From the NCBI RefSeq assembly GCF_900113865.1, contig NZ_FOQY01000016.1, positions 113,435 to 177,434 on the forward strand: a stretch of 64,000 nt of DNA, given 5' to 3'. Every line of letters begins with the position of its first letter. Positions within the stretch are counted from its first letter, which is position 1. This DNA comes from Streptosporangium canum. GTDB taxonomy: Bacteria > Actinomycetota > Actinomycetes > Streptosporangiales > Streptosporangiaceae. The notes under the pieces are model-generated. The model made no database searches. It saw only the letters and a program-made list of their open reading frames with translations, and was not told where the DNA came from. Shown in pieces: positions 59,461 through 64,000 of this stretch. The translations under genes were made by a program, and so were the position numbers.

Positions 59461-60351
59461 TCAGTGCCTGCTCAGTCCCCGCAGCACCGGTAGCCCGGTG
59501 CCGGAGTCGAGCACGAGGCGGTCGCCGAGGGGTCGCGCCAGCGTGACGGTGATCGTAGCTGTCTTGAGGATGCCCGGGCACACCTCAACAGAGTCGGATC
59601 TTCTCTCGTCCACGTCGACCACCACCAGTCGGTTGGTCTCATAAACACGTGCCCCGTGAATGGTGTCGCAGGCGCCGTAGCCGTACCGGAGAAGCAGTTC
59701 GTTCGACTTGCCGGCGACAAGGTCGAACGCCATCACCTCTTCGACGTCCCCCCGCACCCGCTCGGGACGGGTGGTGACGGCCGAGAGGTCGACCGCCACA
59801 TGGACCTTCTTCTGCTCGACTCCCTCCACGGTGAACACCCAGGCGGGCACTTGGATCGTGCCACGGCTGGTCTCCAGCGGGACCTTGCCCAGTCTGGCGC
59901 CGGTCACCCGGAGCGGGCGACATCCCTTGGCCGGGCACTCCTCTTCGATGAGGTTGGCCGGTTTGCTGAACTCCACGTACGCGCTCGCCGCTGTGATGAG
60001 CGGCACCTGCGAGACCTCGCCGTCCGGCCATCGCACGTCGGCGCGGTCCGGGGAGTCCTTGGGCAGCTTGGCGGCCAACCGCCAGGCGCCGTTGTGCGAG
60101 CTTCTGTTCACCCAGGCCGGGATCCGGCCCACATGAGCCCATCCTTGTGGGTTCAGCACTTCCAGTGCGACGAGCCCTTTGCGCCAGGCGCGGTCGTCGG
60201 CCGAGCCCTGCCAGCGCTCCGCCACCTCTCGGGCACGATCCTCGAACTCGTCAGCCGATGCGCCGTGGGGCCCGTCGGGCAAGGCCTGAGAGACCCCGCC
60301 GCAGGAGGACAGGAGCAGCATCAGGGATAGATACGCGACCATTCTTCGCAT
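59461..60351 (-). CDS. Lipoprotein of unknown function
   Basis: 296 residues. A short signal peptide with lipobox LLSSC (Cys ~17) puts it on the outer face of the membrane. The mature part begins GGVSQALPDGPHG, with DEFEDRAREVAERWQGSADDRAWRKGLVALE and a beta-rich C-terminal half (PAWVFTVEGVEQKKVHVAVDLSAV; RLVVVDVDERRSDSVEVCPGI). I do not recognise a domain. ATG 60351 has AGGAGG 6 bp upstream. Several Cys suggest disulfides. It may be cargo of the accretion zone. Confidence 0.8.
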   Translation of the reverse strand: MRRMVAYLSLMLLLSSCGGVSQALPDGPHGASADEFEDRAREVAERWQGSADDRAWRKGLVALEVLNPQGWAHVGRIPAWVNRSSHNGAWRLAAKLPKDSPDRADVRWPDGEVSQVPLITAASAYVEFSKPANLIEEECPAKGCRPLRVTGARLGKVPLETSRGTIQVPAWVFTVEGVEQKKVHVAVDLSAVTTRPERVRGDVEEVMAFDLVAGKSNELLLRYGYGACDTIHGARVYETNRLVVVDVDERRSDSVEVCPGILKTATITVTLARPLGDRLVLDSGTGLPVLRGLSRH

Positions 60352-60459
60352 GAGACCTCCTCCGCCCCATGGTCGGCCAACGCCCGACGCCTCCGCTTGG
60401 CTTTCCAGGTTCTGACGATCTCCTCCTGGGGACGCACTCGACCAGCCCCCTCATCCGGT

Positions 60460-60750
60460 GGCAAGGACCGACGAAGTCGGTCCGCGACAGTCGATCGCCC
60501 CGGCCACGCACGGTAGAGATCGGAGTCGGCGATCGTCACGGCCTCAGACAGTTCACGGCGAACCCTGGTGGGCGTACCAGGCTGATCCGTAGCCAGTTCG
60601 AGATCGTCCACTGGCGTCTATGGACGTTAGAAATTCCTGTTCAGAAGGGGTATATGGCTGCGGGGATTCCACCGTTGTCCATGGTCGTCCAGAGCTGTCG
60701 TTAGCATCCGCGTCAGTAAAATCTCTCATGCTGACAGGGGCGGAAGACGG
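60460..60750. repeat. Repeat R2, copy 2
   Basis: Same block order as copy 1 at 50.88 kb: GGCAAGGACCGACG with stem ACCGAC/GTCGGT, GGCGATCGTCACGGCCT, CGTCCAGA and GTTAGCATCCGCGTCAG (60700-60716). It also contains CTGATCCGTAG at 60582-60592, the tRNA-Arg core of the att-like repeats. 60352-60880 otherwise shows no supported gene. Confidence 0.65.
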
Positions 60751-60880
60751 CCTCACCAATCCACCACAACGCTGACGATCTATAGGTCAGGGTACGGCCT
60801 CGCCGGGCGCCTGCTCCGCAGGTCTTCAGTCGGTGTTCGTTGGCTTGGTGATGAGACAGATGTCTAGCGGCGGACTCTTC

Positions 60881-62041
60881 TTAGTTAAGCGCGGCACCCA
60901 TCTCGAGTGGCAAATAGTCGTCAATTCTAAACAAGTCGACCCGGGGCATCGAAAGCACACCCGTTCCACTCTTCACCAAGGAGCCTGTAGCAATGACTCG
61001 CAATTTTAAGTCATGTGCTTCGACGGCATTATGATAAGAATCTCCTTGGAGTGTCATCTTGACCGGCCTAACGCGGTCGCCGACAATTGCTTTTACTTTT
61101 ACGACTCCTTCTTCGTCACCCGGGTCTCGGTCGAGAGAGCTTACAAAGCCATAGATAACGGTGTCGGCAAGTCTAATCTGGTCGCGAAGGATATGGCCGA
61201 TCTCTCTGATTGCACCTGCAGATTCACGCGGGAACTCAACTTTCTCGCCGCCGGCACGAGGAGGGGCAGCCGTGAGGGCCCACTGAAAGCTGATGTTGAG
61301 ATCACTTTCGTGGGGAGCAGCAACCATATCCGCAAGTGCTGAGCAGGCGTCGGCGGATAGTCCACCGATGACCGCCCGACTAAGATCTTCCTTGGGTGGT
61401 ATCCGCTCTTGTTCTACGGCAAGGCTGTGAACTTCTCGCAGAACATCAGCCATCATTCCAGTGACGCGCCGAGGGAAGAAGTTAAGTTCGGACTGAACAT
61501 CTATGAGCAGCTCTTGTTCGCCTTCAATTATTATTGGCTTCATTGTCCCTATAGGGCTCACAATCGGTATTATAAAGCTTCCTTCGCGAGTATGCCCCAT
61601 TCCAACGAACTCCGCATATTCTCGCGCCTTTGCAGGCTGGGACCTGCCATGATGAGAGCGCCGATGGATAGCGGAGCACGCGTTAGCAATCGCAAATCTT
61701 TTAACGCCTTGCAGCAATCTGGAAGCATCCGATAAGGGCACTATAGAGCGGTCGTCATCAAACTTTAAGTCGACGACGTCATCTTCGACATATCGCAGTT
61801 CGTTCGCGACGATGTCTTCTTGATCTCCCCGTTCTCCCGCGATGTCCTCGATGAAGTTTCGTACTCTGCGAGGGTAATCCGACGCTTCGCTATTGAGCGG
61901 CACTAAGACTTCCCACGAGCCTCTTCGCCATAGCTCGGCGCGAGGAAGAGGAGTGCTCTCGATCTGCCAGGAGTTGGCCTTTAGATAAGCCCTCATTCCA
62001 GCGGGGGAGACTTGTGAAGCTAGTGAGCCGGCGCTTTTCAA
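60881..62041 (-). CDS. 386-aa partner of DUF4365 protein, candidate defence gene
   Basis: 386 residues. The N-terminal third (GMRAYLKANSWQIES...AELWRRGSWEVLVPLNSEASDYPRRVRNFIEDIAGERGDQEDIVANEL) follows a pattern I associate with uncharacterised actinobacterial proteins: YL..nGW...W......lvPl...DY..R. The central part has MGHTREGSFIIPIVSPIG, and the C-terminus is beta-rich (DTVIYGFVSSLDRDPGDEEGVVKVKAIVGDRVRPVKMTL). No helix-turn-helix, P-loop or membrane helix. It overlaps the DUF4365 gene by ATGA. Base composition is much less GC-rich than the neighbourhood. The defence role is inference from the partner and location. Confidence 0.75.
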   Translation of the reverse strand: MKSAGSLASQVSPAGMRAYLKANSWQIESTPLPRAELWRRGSWEVLVPLNSEASDYPRRVRNFIEDIAGERGDQEDIVANELRYVEDDVVDLKFDDDRSIVPLSDASRLLQGVKRFAIANACSAIHRRSHHGRSQPAKAREYAEFVGMGHTREGSFIIPIVSPIGTMKPIIIEGEQELLIDVQSELNFFPRRVTGMMADVLREVHSLAVEQERIPPKEDLSRAVIGGLSADACSALADMVAAPHESDLNISFQWALTAAPPRAGGEKVEFPRESAGAIREIGHILRDQIRLADTVIYGFVSSLDRDPGDEEGVVKVKAIVGDRVRPVKMTLQGDSYHNAVEAHDLKLRVIATGSLVKSGTGVLSMPRVDLFRIDDYLPLEMGAALN

Positions 62042-62517
62042 AGTTCACCCCTTGCTTCGCGCATGAGCCGATCGAGTGACTTGATTGTCAGTCTGTTCTC
62101 GCGTGCCACACGTACAGCCTTAGTAGCCTTGTTCGCCGTTGGCTCGAGAGCGGACATCTTGGCGTAGTATCCACATCTACGCAGATGTATGCCTTCAGAA
62201 CTGGAGAGCACCCAATCGTTCTTTGCCTCTGGAACTTCTACGACAAAGAGATATGCTGGCACATTACGCCCGGGGTCACTTAAGAGATTGTATGTGCGAG
62301 TATCGAGATCATACGATATATGGTCGCCTCTGACATCAGATTCGTTCATGCACTTCATTTGAACATCAACACGAAGTGCTCGGTCACGAATCTCTAAGTC
62401 AACTCCAAAGTGGTCAACGTGGACTACCGTCACAGCATATCCCGCAGCATAAGCCAGTGCTTCAACATAAGCGACACTGAACCATTCCTTACATGCAGAA
62501 ACGTCCAAATTGCCCAT
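62038..62517 (-). CDS. DUF4365 protein (PD-(D/E)xK nuclease-like)
   Basis: 159 residues: EWFSVAYVEALAYAAGYAVTVVHVDHFGVDLEI, then LRVDVQMKCMNESDVRGDHISYDLDTRTYNLLSDPGRNVPAYLFVVEVP. The spaced D...D/E-x-Q-x-K (VDLEI...VDVQMKC) fits a PD-(D/E)xK-type core with Gln in the variable site, as in DUF4365. It is the first gene of the pair and is AT-richer than average. It starts directly after a promoter with no room for a ribosome-binding site. Members occur next to phage-defence genes, but the activity is unproven. Confidence 0.8.
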   Translation of the reverse strand: MGNLDVSACKEWFSVAYVEALAYAAGYAVTVVHVDHFGVDLEIRDRALRVDVQMKCMNESDVRGDHISYDLDTRTYNLLSDPGRNVPAYLFVVEVPEAKNDWVLSSSEGIHLRRCGYYAKMSALEPTANKATKAVRVARENRLTIKSLDRLMREARGEL

Positions 62518-62523
62518 GTCGGA

Positions 62524-62552
62524 ACGTTATCGCGCCGCTCGAATAGTGTCAG
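62524..62552 (-). promoter_or_regulatory. Predicted leaderless promoter of the DUF4365 pair
   Basis: Read on the minus strand: -35 CTGACA (62552-62547), 17-bp spacer, -10 TAACGT (62529-62524), then 6 bp to the ATG at 62517. This spacing puts the transcript start at or next to the ATG, matching the absence of a Shine-Dalgarno sequence. 62553-63270 holds no gene I can support; a short minus-strand frame ending near 63030 (DIGAWRAWHNFLAQAG) is at best a remnant. Confidence 0.6.
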
Positions 62553-63270
62553 GATCTGCTACACGATTGTGATCAATACTGATTTTTCATGTGAGCTTTA
62601 TTCTCTATTCGGATGTCCGAAACGTTTTGACGAACATATATTCGGATCCAAGTCACAAAGTAGCCCTCTTCGTGGATTTTAGATACTCATATGCCGATCC
62701 TCTCTGGGCGCTGCACTGTTCACTTCCCATGGAGTGTCCTTTTCCCTTGAGTGTCACACGCATGGGGTTGTCGCGACGGCTGTCTACGGCCCGGATGTAG
62801 TGGAGTAGGACAAGAGAGTTGAGTCTCCACCGGCTGTGCTGGGTGATCGCCGAGGCGGGTTTTCGGGCGCTGTAGGCCGGGGGCGCGCCCGTAGTGCGAA
62901 GCGAGTACGCGGCGACAAGCTCGGCGCTGGGGATGCTGACGTGCACGGCGAGGTGCAGGCACGAAGCACTTCCTTCCCAGCCGACACAGGGTCAACTCAG
63001 GCGAGGTGGCCGTGCTACGGGGGGAAGCTCAGCCGGCGTGGCCGGCCTGGGCGAGGAAGTTGTGCCAGGCTCGCCATGCACCGATGTCGGTGAGTGGGTT
63101 GTCACCAGGGATAAACACGAGCTCACCACAGGCGTCGCGGTCGATTTTGCTCGTGCGACTCAGGATGTCGCGGCCGCTATCGTCTGGCTGGTCATCTCGT
63201 CCTTCACGTCGACACGGTAGAAGCACAACGACACAGATCCCCCACGACCCCTGAGCGGCATCTACGCCCC

Positions 63271-63392
63271 GAGCACTTCGTTACGAGGGAAGGGCAGACA
63301 GCTCGTCAGCGGGATCTCGCCCTGCTCAGATGGTGGTCACGGATCGGTGGAGAGCGATCCTGTAAGGCGGCGTTGCCATATCGACTGCTGTA
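63271..63392. repeat. att-like repeat D with a different core
   Basis: Shares GGGAAGGGCAGAC, CTCGTCA, CCTGCTCAG, TCCTGTAAGGCGGCGTTGC and CTGCTGTAC with repeat C in the same order. In place of the tRNA-Arg core it has CTTCGTTACGAG, reminiscent of a different tRNA anticodon arm. It looks like a relative of the same element family inserted at another target, or a scar whose core has recombined. Confidence 0.5.
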
Positions 63393-63492
63393 CACCACCT
63401 CTGTGGGCGCAACCGGGTGTTCAATCCTGCGGAAACAGTCCCAGCCCCAGGGCCCCGGCGTTGATTCACTCTGTCCCGGTTCGTCGGATTGA

Positions 63493-64000
63493 TCAGATGG
63501 TGTAAACGGCGAAGGCATCGTCGTGGTTGAGGAGGTCACGGCGGGCATGGGCGCTGTTGGCGCGGTCGGCCAGCCGGGCGGTGCTGATCGCCAGGTTTCT
63601 GAAGCCGGCGAGCGCTCTGGGCGCGGTTCCCGACCTGACCTGGGAGTTGTCCTCCCGGAAGGTAACGTCGCGGACCCAGTGGAGGCGGTTTTCCACGCCC
63701 CAGTGCGCCCGTTCATAGTGGTTGAGCTGGGCGGGCCCGGCCGCTTCGGCGGGCAGGCTGGTGACGCCGTACACGATTTCCTTGCTGGTCCAGACGCCGT
63801 CCAGGTCGCCGACGTCGCGGCGCAGCCGGAAGGCTTGGCGGGCACCGGGGAACAGGGCGTCGCCTGCTTCGGCGGTACGGATGGTGCGGCGTTCGGTGCG
63901 GTCGTGCCCGTGATCGTCATCGATGGCGGTAGTCGCGCTCCAGTCGGCATCCGGGCCGGTCAACAGAGCCTGAGCGGCCGCGCGGGCCAGCGGCTGGTTA
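63493..64000 (-). CDS. ISAs1-family transposase, C-terminal part (runs off window)
   Basis: The frame is open to the window edge. NQPLARAAAQALLTG, then RTIRTAEAGDALFPGARQAFRLRRDVGDL, EIVYGVTSLPAEAAGPAQLNHYERAHWGVENRLHWVRDVTFREDNSQVRSG and ALAGFRNLAISTARL match the DDE domain and C-terminus of ISAs1-type transposases; the acidic residue in HWGVENRLHW belongs to the catalytic triad. The stop is at 63493. Whether the upstream part is intact cannot be seen. Confidence 0.85.
   Translation of the reverse strand, partial: NQPLARAAAQALLTGPDADWSATTAIDDDHGHDRTERRTIRTAEAGDALFPGARQAFRLRRDVGDLDGVWTSKEIVYGVTSLPAEAAGPAQLNHYERAHWGVENRLHWVRDVTFREDNSQVRSGTAPRALAGFRNLAISTARLADRANSAHARRDLLNHDDAFAVYTI

Noticed and set aside
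60321..60611. A 96-codon minus-strand frame upstream of the lipoprotein
   Set aside because: It runs through repeat R2, overlaps the lipoprotein's start region, and shows no domain or ribosome-binding site.
62653..63226. Short minus-strand frames between the DUF4365 gene and repeat D
   Set aside because: No consistent start signals or family match; a fragment ending GAWRAWHNFLAQAGHAG could be a gene tail, but support is too weak.

Overview
This is a high-GC actinomycete chromosome segment. GTG starts are common, many genes overlap by 4 bp, and the content includes ECF/SigE sigma factors, an ergothioneine operon, a mycothiol-type DinB/MDMPI protein, a chitin-active LPMO, type I-E CRISPR repeats and AfsR/BTAD-type regulators. 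The mix suggests a mycelial soil actinomycete, perhaps Streptosporangiales. That placement is inference, because no rRNA or other phylogenetic marker gene lies in the window.

1-44 kb is ordinary chromosome made of small modules: an MFS exporter tail; an ECF sigma factor and zinc-finger anti-sigma, with a second anti-sigma paralogue converging on it; egtABCD for ergothioneine, followed by a decayed egtE coupled to egtD; a NarL-type kinase; an HxlR regulator with an odd repeat and zinc-motif tail; an ornithine cyclodeaminase homologue; a collapsed carboxylesterase; a PhoX-type phosphatase; a MacAB-like export operon facing an OmpR-type two-component system; a TetR gene whose operator recurs at a DUF4267 gene 15 kb away; a membrane-anchored PemK/MazF-like protein; an acyltransferase; a divergent LacI-controlled Amadori-sugar-type module (SIS deglycase, PfkB kinase, ABC importer) with two matching operators; HxlR/imine-reductase, DUF6745 and TerC (with a yybP-ykoY manganese riboswitch) units; an AA10 LPMO; a SigE-family sigma factor with a membrane partner; a DUF5931 kinase with its response regulator; and several membrane, regulatory and immunity-like genes.

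45-64 kb is an accretion zone. Four diverged copies of a ~120-150 bp repeat occur at 45.1, 51.3, 59.3 and 63.3 kb. The first and third keep the 3' half of tRNA-Arg(ACG), including the anticodon-loop core, and read as attachment-site scars. A second repeat pair lies at 50.9 and 60.5 kb. Between them are an intact IS630 element, broken IS630, IS5-like, IS256-like and ISAs1 transposases, an integrase remnant, a four-repeat orphan type I-E CRISPR array, an AidA/PixA protein, a frameshifted secreted protein divergent from a large MalT/BTAD regulator, an MDMPI-ArsR-SRPBCC operon, and an AT-richer two-gene unit (DUF4365 nuclease-like protein plus a 386-aa partner) with a predicted leaderless promoter.

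The best leads for new biology are the DUF4365 pair, the membrane-tethered PemK-like protein, the HxlR/zinc-motif fusion, the dispersed TetR regulon and the nested tRNA-Arg att scars.
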